Shown: positions 32,868 through 43,516, numbered from the stretch's first letter. The stretch is 64,000 nucleotides of DNA from Oscillospiraceae bacterium (GCA_902782125.1 CACZMA010000007.1:50329-114328), one strand, 5' to 3'. The notes: generated from the letters alone by a model not told the origin. Numbers and translations: made by a program.

Positions 32868-32896
32868 AACGGAGCGCCAGGTGCGGTCCGTTTTTG
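32868..32896 (+). terminator. Leader terminator (possible attenuator) before rimP
   Basis: ACGGA-g-CGC and GCG-g-TCCGT arms (32869-32891) are followed by TTTTTG and TTTT. The hairpin lies inside the operon leader, 20 nt before the rimP start, so it can end transcripts early. NusA encoded downstream may act on it. Confidence 0.65.
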
Positions 32897-32915
32897 TTTT
32901 AAGAGGCAAGATAAA

Positions 32916-33380
32916 ATGGGAAAGCGATCTAAGATCGCACAGCAGGCATTTGATATCGCGCAGCCCGTCGCAGAGCGCATGGGCTATGACCTTGTCGACG
33001 CCGAGTACAAGAAGGAAGGATCTGCCATGTTCCTCCGTCTGTACATCGACAAGAGAGGCGGCGTGAACAGCGATGACTGCGAGGCGTTCAGCAAGGAAGT
33101 CGATCCATTGATCGACGCAGGAACCGATTCTGACGCTGATTATTTCGAGGTGTCCTCTCCGGGTCTGACCAGGCCCCTGGAGACCATCCGGGACTACGCG
33201 AGGTATCAGGGCGAGAAGATAGATGTGAAGCTCTTTGCTGCCGTTAACGGCGCGAAAGCCTTCACCGCAGAGATAGCTTCGGTCTCCGAGGACAAGGTGA
33301 CCCTTAAGGCCGAAGACGGGAACGAATATGAATTGGGTCTGGGAGAGATCTCACAGGCCGTACGGCATATTGATTTTTAA
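32916..33380 (+). CDS. rimP: Ribosome maturation factor RimP
   Basis: The 154-residue protein helps assemble the 30S subunit. It has the RimP features GYDLVDAEYKKEG, LRLYIDKRGGVNSDDCEAFSKEVDPLID and EVSSPGLTRPLETIRDY. ATG 32916 is chosen (AGAGGC site) over an earlier in-frame codon that lies within the leader hairpin. It is the first gene of the operon that continues with nusA 15 bp downstream. Confidence 0.94.
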   Translation: MGKRSKIAQQAFDIAQPVAERMGYDLVDAEYKKEGSAMFLRLYIDKRGGVNSDDCEAFSKEVDPLIDAGTDSDADYFEVSSPGLTRPLETIRDYARYQGEKIDVKLFAAVNGAKAFTAEIASVSEDKVTLKAEDGNEYELGLGEISQAVRHIDF

Positions 33381-33395
33381 CAGGAGGCTATGACA

Positions 33396-34559
33396 ATGGC
33401 TAAGAGGAAAAAGGAAGAAGAACAGCGCGAGAGCATCGTCGATATCGTTAAGCTCCTTGCCAAGGAACGTGATATCGAAGAAGAAGAGATCTTCAAGGCG
33501 ATCGAGAGCGGTATCGTAGCAGCTTACAGACGTGAGTTCGATGCCCAGAAGAGGATCAAGAGCGTAAGAGCCGAGATCGACCGTGAGACCGGCGAGATCG
33601 TCGTTTACCGTATGCTCGAGATCGTTGAAGAGGCACTTGACCCCGAGAACGAGATCTCCGTTGAAGATGCACGTGAGAACGGCCTCGACGAAGAGTACTG
33701 CGTAGTAGGCAACATGATCCCTCTGACCATCGAAGTCGAAGAACTCGGATCACTCGCAGCTGATGCTGCAAAGAACTCCATCAAGCAGAAGCTCAAGGAA
33801 GCTGAAGGCGTTAAGATCCAGAGAGAGTTCGCAGATAAGAAGGACCGTATCGTTACAGGTACGATCATCCGTAAGGACAACAATGCAGTTTATGTAAGCA
33901 TCGGCAGAGCCGAGGCTATCGTAAAGAGGAACGGTCAGGTCAAGAACGACAGAGAGCGTTATGAGCAGGACCGTAAGATGAAGTTCATCGTCAAGGGTAT
34001 CGAGGAATCAGGCGGAAGGCCCACGGTAGTCCTCTCCAGGACCGATCCGGAACTCGTAAAGCAGCTTTTCGCTATGGAAGTACCTGAGATCAAGGCAGGC
34101 GACGTCATCATCAAGTCCGTCGCTCGTGAGGCAGGTTCCAGATCCAAGATCGCAGTATATTCCCGCGATCCTGATATCGATGCAAAGGGTGCATGCGTAG
34201 GCCAGCGCGGCCAGCGTGTTCAGCAGGTCATGTCCGAGCTGTCCGACGAGAAGATCGACATCGTTGACTACAAGGAAGACCCCGCACTCTTCATCAGTGA
34301 GGCGCTCCAGCCTGCAAAGGCCATCAGGGTAGACATCGAGATCTCCAACAACGAGGACGGTGTCTTGGAGCAGCGCGCGAAAGTCATCGTACCTGACGAT
34401 CAGTTCTCACTTGCAATCGGCAAGAGCGGACAGAACGTAAGACTTGCAGCAAAGCTCACGGGATTCTCAATCGACATCAGAAGAGAGAGCGACGAGAGCG
34501 ATGAGGCAGTAAGGGATCTCACAGAAGGATTCCAGGTTGCCGAGGAAGGCGAAGAGTAA
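33396..34559 (+). CDS. nusA: Transcription termination/antitermination factor NusA
   Basis: The 387-residue protein has the N-terminal RNA polymerase-binding region (DIVKLLAKERDIEEEEIFKAIE), an S1 domain near 140-200 (RIVTGTIIRKDNNAVYVSIG), and two KH domains (GACVGQRGQRVQQVMSEL and LAIGKSGQNVRLAAKLTG). It lacks the acidic C-terminal repeats of E. coli NusA, as is normal in Bacillota. The second ATG, 33396, is best placed from AGGAGG. Its stop overlaps the ylxR start by one base. Confidence 0.95.
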   Translation: MAKRKKEEEQRESIVDIVKLLAKERDIEEEEIFKAIESGIVAAYRREFDAQKRIKSVRAEIDRETGEIVVYRMLEIVEEALDPENEISVEDARENGLDEEYCVVGNMIPLTIEVEELGSLAADAAKNSIKQKLKEAEGVKIQREFADKKDRIVTGTIIRKDNNAVYVSIGRAEAIVKRNGQVKNDRERYEQDRKMKFIVKGIEESGGRPTVVLSRTDPELVKQLFAMEVPEIKAGDVIIKSVAREAGSRSKIAVYSRDPDIDAKGACVGQRGQRVQQVMSELSDEKIDIVDYKEDPALFISEALQPAKAIRVDIEISNNEDGVLEQRAKVIVPDDQFSLAIGKSGQNVRLAAKLTGFSIDIRRESDESDEAVRDLTEGFQVAEEGEE

Positions 34560-34831
34560 TGAAGAAACAGCCGCAGAGAAGCTGTGTTGCCTGCAGGACG
34601 TGCAAGGATAAAAAGGATCTCCTTCGCGTGGTAGCGGGAACCGACGGGGTCATCAAGTACGACCCCACGGGCAAGGCTCCGGGAAGGGGCGCTTACCTGT
34701 GCCGCAGCGAAGAGTGCATTAAGGCTGAACTCAAGAAGTGCCAGAGACTGTCAAAAGGTCTCAGAAGGGCTCTGACATCCGAAGAGATAGAAGAGCTCAC
34801 CAGGGAGATGTTAGAAGCGGCTGATGTCTGA
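34559..34831 (+). CDS. ylxR: YlxR family RNA-binding protein
   Basis: The 90-residue protein has SCVACRTCKDKKDLLRVV at the start and the family signature PGRGAYLCRSEECI near 41-54. YlxR proteins bind RNA, and one (RnpM) has been reported to bind RNase P RNA. It overlaps nusA by one base and the next gene by 8 bases. Confidence 0.92.
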   Translation: MKKQPQRSCVACRTCKDKKDLLRVVAGTDGVIKYDPTGKAPGRGAYLCRSEECIKAELKKCQRLSKGLRRALTSEEIEELTREMLEAADV

Positions 34832-35174
34832 GGAAGATAAGATCTACAATCTGATCGGACTGGCCGGAAGAGCCGGAAAAGCCATTTCCGGTGCGGATGC
34901 CGTGAAGGCATCACTGATGCGCGGTAAAGCGCGGATATTGATTTGTACGCGGGATATCTCTCGCGGCACGCTCGATAAGATATTGAGCGCGGCGCAGAAG
35001 GGAGCCCGGAAGGAAAAAGAGCCGGCGCTATACAGCTTCGGCGAGTCGGAAAGACTGGGCATGGCGCTGGGTCGTCCGCCGAGGACGGTCCTGGCGATCG
35101 AAGACAAAGGATTTGCCGACGGACTTGCACAGATGCTTGATGACTTAAACGAGGAGGATGCTGATGAGCGATAA
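34824..35174 (+). CDS. ylxQ: L7Ae-like ribosomal protein homologue (YlxQ)
   Basis: The 116-residue protein has an L7Ae fold start ([39 protein letters not shown]), as in YlxQ of the nusA operon, which binds kink-turn RNA in some species. It overlaps ylxR upstream and the start of infB downstream (35164), which shows tight coupling. Confidence 0.87.
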   Translation: MSEEDKIYNLIGLAGRAGKAISGADAVKASLMRGKARILICTRDISRGTLDKILSAAQKGARKEKEPALYSFGESERLGMALGRPPRTVLAIEDKGFADGLAQMLDDLNEEDADER

Positions 35175-38034
35175 CAAAGACGAGAAGAAGGGTATTTCAT
35201 TTCAGGGTGTCGGCGGCACCAAGAAGATGAAGCTCGGATTCGGGCGTGTTATGAAGGTTAATCCGGAGGATCTTGCTCCGAAGGAAGAGCCTGCAGAAGC
35301 GGTAGCGCCCAAGGCTGAAGCTGCAGAAGAGAAGAAGCCTGCAGCTAAGAAGACGGCTGCCAAGAAAACGACCAAGAAGGCCGAGTCTGCAGAGACTGAA
35401 GCTCCCAAGGCTGAAGCCGAGGAGAAGACTGCTGCCAAGAAGACTACAGCCAAGAAGACGACAAAGAAGGCTGATGAAGCAGCAGAGACTGAAGAGAAGA
35501 AGCCTGCAGCCAAGAAGACCGCAGCCAAGAAGACAACAAAGAAGACAGAAGAAGCAGAGGCTGAAGCTGCTGAAGAGAAGAAGCCTGCGGCTAAGAAGAC
35601 TACTGCCAAGAAGACAGCTGCAAAGAAGGCAGAGCCCGAGGCTCCTGCAGAAGAGACCAAACCTGCCGAAGAGAAGGCTCCTGAAGTAAAGCCCGAGTCC
35701 AAGGCAGAGCCCAAGGCTCCTGCTGCAGAAGAGAAGGCTCCCGTCAAGAAGGAAGAGCCCAAGGCTGAAGAGCCTCCCAAGCCCGCTAAGCCGAAGCTCT
35801 CGTCTGCGGTCGTATCTCTCGGTGAGCTCCCCGCGAGAGGCGAGACCATCAGAAGCTCAACGGTCATCACATATACCGGCCGTGACAGGAAGAGCCCTTC
35901 AAGAGGCGGCGGATATAACGGCGGCTACGGCGGAGGAAGACCTCAGGGCGGCAAAGGCGGCTACGGCGGCCAGGGCGGATTCGACAAGGATGAGGATTCT
36001 TCATCCAGACCGCAGCAGAGAAGGGCACCCAAGCCGAAGGCTGCAGCTCCCGTCGAAGAGGTCAAGAAGAGCAGGACCAACTATGCAGAGCGCAATGCTT
36101 TCGACAAGAAGCATAACGACAGCGACAGAAGAGACGGTAAGCAGTCTGACGATAAGAGAAGATTCAACCGTGATTCCCAGTTCAAGGGAAGAGTCAACGA
36201 AGACGGTGAGTATGATGAATATTCATACAAGAAGAAGAAAAAGAAGTCTTCCGAAGAGTCCGTCCAGATCGAGACACAGCAGATAACCGAGATCAAGATC
36301 CCGGCATTCATCACGGTAAAAGAGTTTGCCGAAGGTATCGGCAAGAAGAGCTCCGAGATCATCATGGCTCTCATGAAGCTCGGCGTAATGGCTACGATCA
36401 ACCAGGAACTCGATTTCGATACGGCATGCCTCGTTGCAGACAGTTTCGGCATCAACGCAGAGCTCCTTGAGGAGAAGACGGAAGAGGATATCCTCTTTGA
36501 GGAAGATACGGATAATCCGGAGAACCTGGAACCCAGGCCGCCGGTCGTAGTCGTCATGGGACACGTTGACCACGGTAAGACATCGCTCCTCGATAAGATT
36601 CGTTCCACTAACGTCATTGAAGGCGAGGCAGGCGGAATCACGCAGAAGATCGGTGCTTACACTGTAAGGCTCAAGGGCCGTCAGATCACTTTCATCGATA
36701 CCCCCGGTCACGAAGCGTTCACCACGATGCGTGCAAGAGGTGCTCAGTTCACGGATATCGCGATCCTCGTTGTAGCTGCAGACGACGGCGTCATGCCTCA
36801 GACGATCGAGGCTATCAACCACGCCAAGGCTGCAAACACCGAGATCATCGTTGCGATCAACAAGATAGATAAGCCGGGAGCTAACCCTGACAAAGTTAAG
36901 CAGGAACTCACGAATTACGGTCTCATCTGCGAAGAGTGGGGCGGCCAGACCATTATGGTCCCGATCTCCGCTAAGCAGGGTACAGGCATCGACGAGCTCC
37001 TCGAGAACGTTCTGCTCACTGCAGACGTCATGGAACTCAAGGCTGATCCGAAGGGTCAGGCCAAGGGTGCGGTCATCGAGGCTCAGCTCGATAAGTCCAG
37101 AGGTCCTGTCGCTTCCGTACTCGTACAGAGAGGTACTCTGAAGCAGGGTGATACGGTCGTTTGCGGACCTATCCTCGGCAACATCCGTGCCATGTACGAT
37201 GACAAGGGCAATGCGATCAAGAAGGCAGGTCCTTCGATCCCCGTTGAGATCTTAGGTCTCCCTGAAGTACCGGATGCAGGCGAACTGCTCTATGCGGTAA
37301 CTGACGATAAGATGGCAAGACAGCTCGTCGAGAAGCGTAAGATCAAGCAGAGAGAAGAACAGCTCAGAAGATCTTCGAAGATGAGCCTCGAGTCTCTCGC
37401 AGCACAGATGGCTGCAGGCGATGTCAAGGAGCTCAACCTCCTCATCAAGGCAGACGTTCAGGGTTCCGTCGAGGCTGTACAGCAGTCTCTCGAGAAACTC
37501 TCGAACGACGAGGTCAAGGTCAAGATCATCCACGGCGGCGTAGGTGCTGTCAACGAATCCGATATCGTACTTGCTGACGTATCCAACGCCATCATCATCG
37601 GCTTCAATGTAAGACCTAACCAGAACATCATGGACAAGGCCAAGGAAGCAGGCGTAGACATCAGACTCTACAGCGTCATCTATAACGCCATCGAGGATGT
37701 CGAGAACGCCATGAAGGGTCTGCTCGCTCCGAAGATCGAAGAGGTCGTCTGGGGCCATGCGGAAGTCCGCCAGCTCTTCAAGGTCAGCGGTCTGGGAACC
37801 ATCGGAGGCTGCTATGTAACAGACGGTAAGATCCTGAGGAACAGCAGCGTAAGAGTCATCAGGAATGACGTCGTCGTATACACCGGCGTTCTGGGTTCAC
37901 TCCAGCATGAGAAGGATTCCGTCAAGGAAGCCGTATCCGGACACGAGTGCGGTCTTACCATCGAGAAGTATAACGACATCAAGATGGGCGACGTTATCGA
38001 GTCATTCGGCGAAGTCGAGGTTGCAAGAGATTAA
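35164..38034 (+). CDS. infB: Translation initiation factor IF-2
   Basis: The 956-residue protein has a long N-terminal part (about 1-390) rich in Lys, Ala, Pro and Glu, with [18 protein letters not shown] repeats and then Gly/Arg-rich segments, and an IF2_N-type segment near 380. The G domain has G1 GHVDHGKT at about 465, DTPGHEAF, and NKIDKPGAN. Domains II to IV follow. IF-2 places initiator tRNA on the 30S subunit with GTP. ATG 35164 after GAGGAGG is the start. rbfA starts one base before its stop ends. Confidence 0.96.
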   Translation: MSDNKDEKKGISFQGVGGTKKMKLGFGRVMKVNPEDLAPKEEPAEAVAPKAEAAEEKKPAAKKTAAKKTTKKAESAETEAPKAEAEEKTAAKKTTAKKTTKKADEAAETEEKKPAAKKTAAKKTTKKTEEAEAEAAEEKKPAAKKTTAKKTAAKKAEPEAPAEETKPAEEKAPEVKPESKAEPKAPAAEEKAPVKKEEPKAEEPPKPAKPKLSSAVVSLGELPARGETIRSSTVITYTGRDRKSPSRGGGYNGGYGGGRPQGGKGGYGGQGGFDKDEDSSSRPQQRRAPKPKAAAPVEEVKKSRTNYAERNAFDKKHNDSDRRDGKQSDDKRRFNRDSQFKGRVNEDGEYDEYSYKKKKKKSSEESVQIETQQITEIKIPAFITVKEFAEGIGKKSSEIIMALMKLGVMATINQELDFDTACLVADSFGINAELLEEKTEEDILFEEDTDNPENLEPRPPVVVVMGHVDHGKTSLLDKIRSTNVIEGEAGGITQKIGAYTVRLKGRQITFIDTPGHEAFTTMRARGAQFTDIAILVVAADDGVMPQTIEAINHAKAANTEIIVAINKIDKPGANPDKVKQELTNYGLICEEWGGQTIMVPISAKQGTGIDELLENVLLTADVMELKADPKGQAKGAVIEAQLDKSRGPVASVLVQRGTLKQGDTVVCGPILGNIRAMYDDKGNAIKKAGPSIPVEILGLPEVPDAGELLYAVTDDKMARQLVEKRKIKQREEQLRRSSKMSLESLAAQMAAGDVKELNLLIKADVQGSVEAVQQSLEKLSNDEVKVKIIHGGVGAVNESDIVLADVSNAIIIGFNVRPNQNIMDKAKEAGVDIRLYSVIYNAIEDVENAMKGLLAPKIEEVVWGHAEVRQLFKVSGLGTIGGCYVTDGKILRNSSVRVIRNDVVVYTGVLGSLQHEKDSVKEAVSGHECGLTIEKYNDIKMGDVIESFGEVEVARD

Positions 38035-38444
38035 TGAGATCAAGAAGACCGGAAATAGTAGGAGATGAGATCCAGAAGATAATATCCGGCATCATCTCCG
38101 GTAAACTTAACGATCCGAGAGTCCCGCTCATGACCACGGTCACCGCGGTCAAGATGAGCAAGGATCTGTCTCACGCGACCGTGTTCATTTCCGTCTTCGG
38201 CGATGAGAGGACAAAGAAGGAAGCGATGGATGCGATAGAGCATGCCAAGGGCTTCATCAGATATGAGACTGTACAGCAGATCAATCTGAGAGTGGCCCCC
38301 GAGCTTCACTTCAAACTCGACAACACTCTTGATGAGGCTGAGAGAATGGATGCTCTCATCAAGAAGACGATCGCGGAGGACGAAGCCAGGGCCAAGGCCA
38401 GGGAAGCGCGCGAAGAATCGGATAAGGACGGAGAGGACACCTGA
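38034..38444 (+). CDS. rbfA: Ribosome-binding factor A
   Basis: The 136-residue protein has RPEIVGDEIQKIISGIISGKLNDPRV and SHATVFISVFGDE, then RVAPELHFKLDNTLDEAERMDALI, the usual RbfA blocks. It acts in late 30S maturation. It overlaps infB by one base and the next gene by one base. Confidence 0.94.
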   Translation: MRSRRPEIVGDEIQKIISGIISGKLNDPRVPLMTTVTAVKMSKDLSHATVFISVFGDERTKKEAMDAIEHAKGFIRYETVQQINLRVAPELHFKLDNTLDEAERMDALIKKTIAEDEARAKAREAREESDKDGEDT

Positions 38445-39511
38445 TGAAGGATTATTACACCGAAGGCGCAACAAGAACTGCAAGCAACCTCATTCAGGCG
38501 GTCTCCGATGTCAATGCAAAGAACGGAGTCATACTGATATTCCTGCATAAGAGCGTCGACGGCGACTGCATCGGTTCGGCGTGCGGACTTTGTTCCGTGC
38601 TCCGCTCCATCGGTGCGGATGCTTATGTAATGATGCCGGAAGAACTCCCGGAGAACATGAACTTCCTTAATGTGGGAGATCTTCTCTTCCACCCGCTCGG
38701 AGATACTCCCGAGGCAAAGGAATTCGCTTCGGCTGGCACCATAGACGGCAAGCCGTATGTATTTGCCGTAGCGGTAGACTGCGCTGAAGGTGCCAGGATG
38801 GGAGGCTGCGGAGAGATATTCGATTCCTGCAGCAGCAACATCATCATCGACCACCACGCATCAGTCTTAACAAGAGCGGACAATCTGTGGATCGTGCCCG
38901 AGGCGTCTTCTGCATGCGAGCTCTGCTTCTACGTATCCTGCAAGATCGCCGAGATCATGGGCAAAGAGCGCAGCGAGGTGATCGCGCCTCTTGCAGCCAG
39001 ATGTCTCATGGCGGGAATGGTAACGGATACCGGAAGATTCACTTATAAGAACACTCACTCGGAGACTCTTACTTCGGCAGGTGAGCTCATGGAGCTCGGC
39101 GCTGACGTAAGCTCAGTGTGCTATAACCTGTTTGACAGGAAGAAGAAGGCGAAGTTCATGCTCTCGGCTGAAGCAAGGTCGAGAGTAGAGTTCTACGCAG
39201 ACGGCAGGTTCGCTTTCGTTACGGTTCCTTATGAGCTGTTCGTAAAGCACGGCGCGGGTCCCGACGGAGTCGACGATGTCGTGTCCAGCATGAGAGACAT
39301 TGACGGCGTCGAAGTCGCGATAGTGCTCCGCGAATTAGAGAGCGGCGAGATAAGAGCCAACATCAGATCCCAGGATTACTTCGATTCTGCGGCGTTTGCC
39401 GAAATCTACGGCGGAGGCGGACATGTCAGGGCTTCCGGATTTACCGTAAGAGGCAGGGATCTGAACGAGCTTGCCGAGGATGTAAAAGCAAACGTGCTGG
39501 GCAGATTATGA
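38444..39511 (+). CDS. nrnA: DHH family phosphoesterase (NrnA-like oligoribonuclease/pAp phosphatase)
   Basis: The 355-residue protein has the first metal motif in HKSVDGDCIGSACGL near 32-46, the DHH motif in IIDHHASVLTRADN near 135, and a DHHA1 end with YGGGGHVRASGFTVRG near 325. NrnA breaks down short RNA and dephosphorylates pAp. It takes its usual Bacillota position between rbfA and truB, overlapping both. Confidence 0.9.
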   Translation: MKDYYTEGATRTASNLIQAVSDVNAKNGVILIFLHKSVDGDCIGSACGLCSVLRSIGADAYVMMPEELPENMNFLNVGDLLFHPLGDTPEAKEFASAGTIDGKPYVFAVAVDCAEGARMGGCGEIFDSCSSNIIIDHHASVLTRADNLWIVPEASSACELCFYVSCKIAEIMGKERSEVIAPLAARCLMAGMVTDTGRFTYKNTHSETLTSAGELMELGADVSSVCYNLFDRKKKAKFMLSAEARSRVEFYADGRFAFVTVPYELFVKHGAGPDGVDDVVSSMRDIDGVEVAIVLRELESGEIRANIRSQDYFDSAAFAEIYGGGGHVRASGFTVRGRDLNELAEDVKANVLGRL

Positions 39512-40443
39512 CACTTGACGGCGTTGTTCTTGTCGACAAGCCGGAAGGGATGACCTCTTTTGCAGTCGACATTAGCATGAGGAAGATCGCAGATACCAAG
39601 AAGGTAGGGCATCTGGGTACGCTCGATCCTTTCGCGACGGGCATGCTTCCCGTGTTATGCGGCAAGGGACTCAAGTACATGCGTTTCTGTGAAGGCTGGG
39701 ACAAGAGCTACAACTGCCGCGCACTGTTCGGCAAGACTACCGATACAATGGATATCACGGGCGAGACCGTGACCGAGAACTATCCTTCGGATGAAGCGAT
39801 GGCGGAACTCGAACGCACGGACTATGCTGCGGTAAGACAGGCTTTCGCGGCCGTAGCGGAGACCGAAGAGCAGATCCCGCCCAAGTACTCTGCCAAGAAG
39901 ATCGGCGGCAGACGCGCGTGCGACCTTGCAAGGGACGGCGTCGAGTTCGAACTCAAGAGTACAAAGATCAAGATACATTCCATCGATATCAATTCCATCG
40001 AGCGTCAGGCTCAGGGGTTCATCGTCGACTTCGATGTCAGATGCTCCAAGGGCACATACATTAGGACCATTTGTGATGACGCGGGCCGTATGACGGGATT
40101 CGGCGCCTGCGCGGTCACGCTCAGAAGAACGGCAGTCGGGCCTTACAGCGTAAGTGATGCGAGGACTCCCGATGAACTGCGCGCTCTCAAGGAAGCGGGC
40201 GACATGTCTTTCCTTCTGAGTGCCGAAGATGCCCTGTCCGATATGCCCGCGCTCGAGATGAGTTCGAGGCAGGCCGCAGACCTCAGGTTCGGCAAGAAGA
40301 TCCCGTTTGACATCAAGGCGGATCAGGACGGCAGGACTTACTACAGGGCGTGCCGTGAAGGCAGACTGATCGCTGTCGTCTATCCTGCGGAAGAGGGCGG
40401 CAGGACTATCCTTCGCATAGAGAGACTCTTCGACCATGATTAA
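39508..40443 (+). CDS. truB: tRNA pseudouridine-55 synthase
   Basis: The 311-residue enzyme makes pseudouridine 55 in the tRNA T loop. The catalytic Asp40 is in GHLGTLDPFATGML, and KGTYIRTICDDAG is the second motif. It overlaps nrnA by 4 bases and ribF by 8. Confidence 0.94.
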   Translation: MTLDGVVLVDKPEGMTSFAVDISMRKIADTKKVGHLGTLDPFATGMLPVLCGKGLKYMRFCEGWDKSYNCRALFGKTTDTMDITGETVTENYPSDEAMAELERTDYAAVRQAFAAVAETEEQIPPKYSAKKIGGRRACDLARDGVEFELKSTKIKIHSIDINSIERQAQGFIVDFDVRCSKGTYIRTICDDAGRMTGFGACAVTLRRTAVGPYSVSDARTPDELRALKEAGDMSFLLSAEDALSDMPALEMSSRQAADLRFGKKIPFDIKADQDGRTYYRACREGRLIAVVYPAEEGGRTILRIERLFDHD

Positions 40444-41374
40444 GACCATACAGAGACATTACCTCGATACGATCCCCATCGTGCCGCGCGGCAGGATAAT
40501 GGCGCTCGGCATGTTCGACGGGATGCACCTGGGGCACATCGACATCATAAGCAAGGCGGTGTCCCTCGCGCAGAGAGCCGGGATCAAGTGCTGCGTGCAG
40601 ACTTTCGCTGACTTCGACAAGACCGGCAGCGGAATGCTCTTTACGCTTGAAGAGCGCATAGGACTCATGGAGAGCCTGGATGCCGACGAGGTGCTGATAC
40701 TTAACTTCCCCGAGATCAAAGACATGACCGCGGAAGAATACTGCGAGAAGACAATCCTGATGGCAACAGGCGCTGCGGGCGTCGTAATGGGCTTCGATTA
40801 TACATACGGCAAAGGCGGCGCGGGAGATACCGCAGCCATGCAGAAGTTCTGCAGCGAGCATGACATCGGCTGCCGCATCGTAAAGGAGAGGGACTTCGAA
40901 GGTACCGGCCGAAAATGCTCTACCACCTGGCTCAAGGAACTCCTCGGGGAGGGCAGGGCGGATACCGCATCCGAGATGATGGGCGGCAGGTACTACTTCT
41001 ATTCAGGCACGGTCGCGCACGGCAAGCAGCTCGGAAGGCAGCTGGGCTTCCCGACGGCAAATATCGTAATACCCGAAGAGAAGTTCGTCGTAAGAAGGGG
41101 AGTATATGTCTCGAGGGTAACTCTCGGAGGCAGGATCTTATACGGCGTATCCAATGTAGGAAGAAGACCGACCGTGGAATCGGCAGAGAATGACGTTATA
41201 GAGACGTTCATCTTCGATTTTGACGAAGATATCTACGGCGCGAAGATCAAGACGGAGATACTGTCATTCTTAAGACCCGAGGAGCCGTTCTCGGGTAAGG
41301 AAGAACTTGCCGCCAGAGTCGCAGCGGACAAGGAAGAGGCACGGGCATTCCTCAGGCAGAACGGATTTATCTGA
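40436..41374 (+). CDS. ribF: Bifunctional riboflavin kinase/FAD synthetase
   Basis: The 312-residue enzyme makes FMN and then FAD from riboflavin. The N-terminal nucleotidyltransferase domain has MALGMFDGMHLGHIDI near 22-37 and GFDYTYGKGG. The C-terminal kinase domain has GRQLGFPTANI and GVSNVGRRPTV near 200-245. It ends the rimP operon, and a new promoter region lies before lgt. Confidence 0.93.
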   Translation: MIKTIQRHYLDTIPIVPRGRIMALGMFDGMHLGHIDIISKAVSLAQRAGIKCCVQTFADFDKTGSGMLFTLEERIGLMESLDADEVLILNFPEIKDMTAEEYCEKTILMATGAAGVVMGFDYTYGKGGAGDTAAMQKFCSEHDIGCRIVKERDFEGTGRKCSTTWLKELLGEGRADTASEMMGGRYYFYSGTVAHGKQLGRQLGFPTANIVIPEEKFVVRRGVYVSRVTLGGRILYGVSNVGRRPTVESAENDVIETFIFDFDEDIYGAKIKTEILSFLRPEEPFSGKEELAARVAADKEEARAFLRQNGFI

Positions 41375-41452
41375 TTTTGCCGTACTTTGCAATTGCTACT
41401 GTGGTAATATAACTGTTATGCCGAAGGCACGTAAGGAGATGAGAAGGTAATA

Positions 41453-42340
41453 ATGAATAGTGTTGAAGTAAGTTTCCCGGGACTCGGGATCAGCATAAAT
41501 GTAAGCCCGATCGCGATATCGATCGGTAATTTCAATATCTACTGGTACGGCATCCTCATCGCGGCGGGAATGGTCCTCTGCGGTGTCCTTGCGATAAGAC
41601 AGAGCAAGAGGAACAACTTCCCGGACAGCCTTGTATACGATGTCCTTCTCTGCGGAATACCTTCTGCCATCATCGGAGCGAGACTTTACTATGTTGCCTG
41701 CGAATGGGGATACTACTCCCAGGACCTTCGCAGGATCTTCGATACCAGGAGCGGCGGCCTTGCCGTATACGGCGGTGTCATCGGCGCTTTCCTAGGCGTG
41801 TTCATCATGTGTAAGATCCGTAAGATCCCGTTTACTTCGATCGCAGATTACTGCGTTATCTATATCCCGCTCGGTCAGGCCATCGGAAGATGGGGCAACT
41901 TCTTCAACCAGGAGGCATTCGGAACAACAACGACACTTCCCTGGGGCATGACCAGCACGACCGTTCAGAGCTATCTTGCATCCCACTGTCCGACTCTCGT
42001 ATCTACCATGCCGGTACATCCGACATTCCTCTATGAGTCGATCGCTGATCTGGCTATCTTCTTCCTTCTCATCTATGTAAGGAAGAACAGCAAGATCGCT
42101 TTCGAGACGGCATGCACTTATTTTGCAACTTACGGTTTTGTCAGATTCTTCCTCGAAGGTCTGCGCACCGATTCACTCTATATCGGAAGCACCGGGATAC
42201 GTACTTCCCAGGCGCTCTCACTCGTACTCGTCGTAGCATCGCTCATCTATATCGCGATAGCTCATCTTAAGCGGATCGACCGCGTGCCTTTCCCTGCGAG
42301 ACTTTACGAGGAAGGCACAAAGAAGCAGGTAAATGGATAA
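41453..42340 (+). CDS. lgt: Prolipoprotein diacylglyceryl transferase
   Basis: The 295-residue membrane enzyme attaches diacylglycerol to the lipobox cysteine of lipoproteins, such as those at 8593 and 22841. It has seven or so spans and the Lgt signature GQAIGRWGNFFNQEAFG near 143-159, with the active YWYG near its start. The ATG has only modest purine support (AAGGT at short range, AAGGAG further up). It overlaps the next gene by 8 bases. Confidence 0.93.
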   Translation: MNSVEVSFPGLGISINVSPIAISIGNFNIYWYGILIAAGMVLCGVLAIRQSKRNNFPDSLVYDVLLCGIPSAIIGARLYYVACEWGYYSQDLRRIFDTRSGGLAVYGGVIGAFLGVFIMCKIRKIPFTSIADYCVIYIPLGQAIGRWGNFFNQEAFGTTTTLPWGMTSTTVQSYLASHCPTLVSTMPVHPTFLYESIADLAIFFLLIYVRKNSKIAFETACTYFATYGFVRFFLEGLRTDSLYIGSTGIRTSQALSLVLVVASLIYIAIAHLKRIDRVPFPARLYEEGTKKQVNG

Positions 42341-43475
42341 CAGAAGCGCAGGTTTTGTCAAACTTCGCAATACCGCCGGCATGCGTATGGTGGATTACTA
42401 CCTTGTCGTACCGGTGCTCGTAATGACCATAATCGGTCTGTATGTCCTTCAGAAGGTTCTGTCCAACGGTTACGCTGCTTATCCCGGCAACTATTACAGG
42501 CAGATCGTGGCGACTCTCGTCGGAGTGTTCATAGCAATATGCATCTGTATCCTCGATACGCATTTTCTCAAGATGGTCGGAAGGCTGATATATGCAGCAT
42601 CACTCATGCTGCTTCTGCTGGTCCCGATCGACGGATATTCGCTCAAGTCCACATGGGGTGCGGATTCCTGGCTGAACCTTCCTGTCATAGGTAACTTCCA
42701 GCCTTCGGAGCTCGCCAAGATAGGACTCGTTCTGGTCGTTGCCGACATACTCGAATCCATGGCGGAGAAGAAAGTATCGATGCTCAAGGGCTTCGGCATG
42801 ATCGCAGGCGTATATGCGCCGCCGATGCTGCTGATACTGCTTCAGCCTGACTTCGGTACCGCAATGGTAATCATGTTCACCTTCGTGTGCATGCTCTTCG
42901 CCTGGGGTGTCAAATACAGATACTTCCTCCTGGCGATCTCTTCGGCAGTCGTTATCGTCATACCTGCGGTATGGACCTTCTATCTGGAGGATTACCAGAA
43001 AAACAGGATACTGTCACTCGTGTTCCAGGGATCTGATCCGAGATCTGAGTACAACCTCAAACAGTCCCAGGCAGCGATAATGTCGGGAGGACTTACCGGC
43101 AACCATACGGGCATCCTTACGAGCGTTCCGGTCAAGGAGAGTGACTTCATATTTGCCGCTATCTCAGAGCACATGGGATTCATCGGAACCACGACTGTCA
43201 TCATAATGGCGTTCTTCTTCATCTGCCGGTGCCTGTACGTGGCGAACAAAGTCCCGTCAAGATCCTCGGCATACATTCTCTCCGGTCTTGCCGGATACTT
43301 CGCTTTCCACTACATCGAGAACATGGGTATGGCAGTGGGACTTCTCCCGATCACGGGAATCCCGCTTCCGTTCATAAGCCTCGGAGGCACGGCACAGCTG
43401 ATCAACTTCATTGCCTTCGGCATAATCCTCAACATATCCATGTCGCGGAGCGTAAACACCGGCGGCAATACTTAA
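42333..43475 (+). CDS. RodA/FtsW-type SEDS glycosyltransferase (RodA-like)
   Basis: The 380-residue protein has about ten spans and the SEDS blocks WLNLPVIGNFQPSELAKIGLVL, LLILLQPDFGTAMV, KESDFIFAAISEHMGFIG and GIPLPFISLGGTAQL. These proteins polymerise glycan from lipid II. A better FtsW candidate is in the division cluster at 51360, so this one is more likely the elongation enzyme RodA, or a sporulation SpoVE-like form. It overlaps lgt and is followed by a strong terminator. Confidence 0.88.
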   Translation: MDNRSAGFVKLRNTAGMRMVDYYLVVPVLVMTIIGLYVLQKVLSNGYAAYPGNYYRQIVATLVGVFIAICICILDTHFLKMVGRLIYAASLMLLLLVPIDGYSLKSTWGADSWLNLPVIGNFQPSELAKIGLVLVVADILESMAEKKVSMLKGFGMIAGVYAPPMLLILLQPDFGTAMVIMFTFVCMLFAWGVKYRYFLLAISSAVVIVIPAVWTFYLEDYQKNRILSLVFQGSDPRSEYNLKQSQAAIMSGGLTGNHTGILTSVPVKESDFIFAAISEHMGFIGTTTVIIMAFFFICRCLYVANKVPSRSSAYILSGLAGYFAFHYIENMGMAVGLLPITGIPLPFISLGGTAQLINFIAFGIILNISMSRSVNTGGNT

Positions 43476-43516
43476 GGCCTTACAAAGCATAGAACAGTAT
43501 AGAAGTAAATATATAG

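Noticed and set aside
35202..35870. Ala/Ser-rich minus-strand frame of 222 codons
   Set aside because: It is the antisense of the Lys/Ala-rich repeats of infB.
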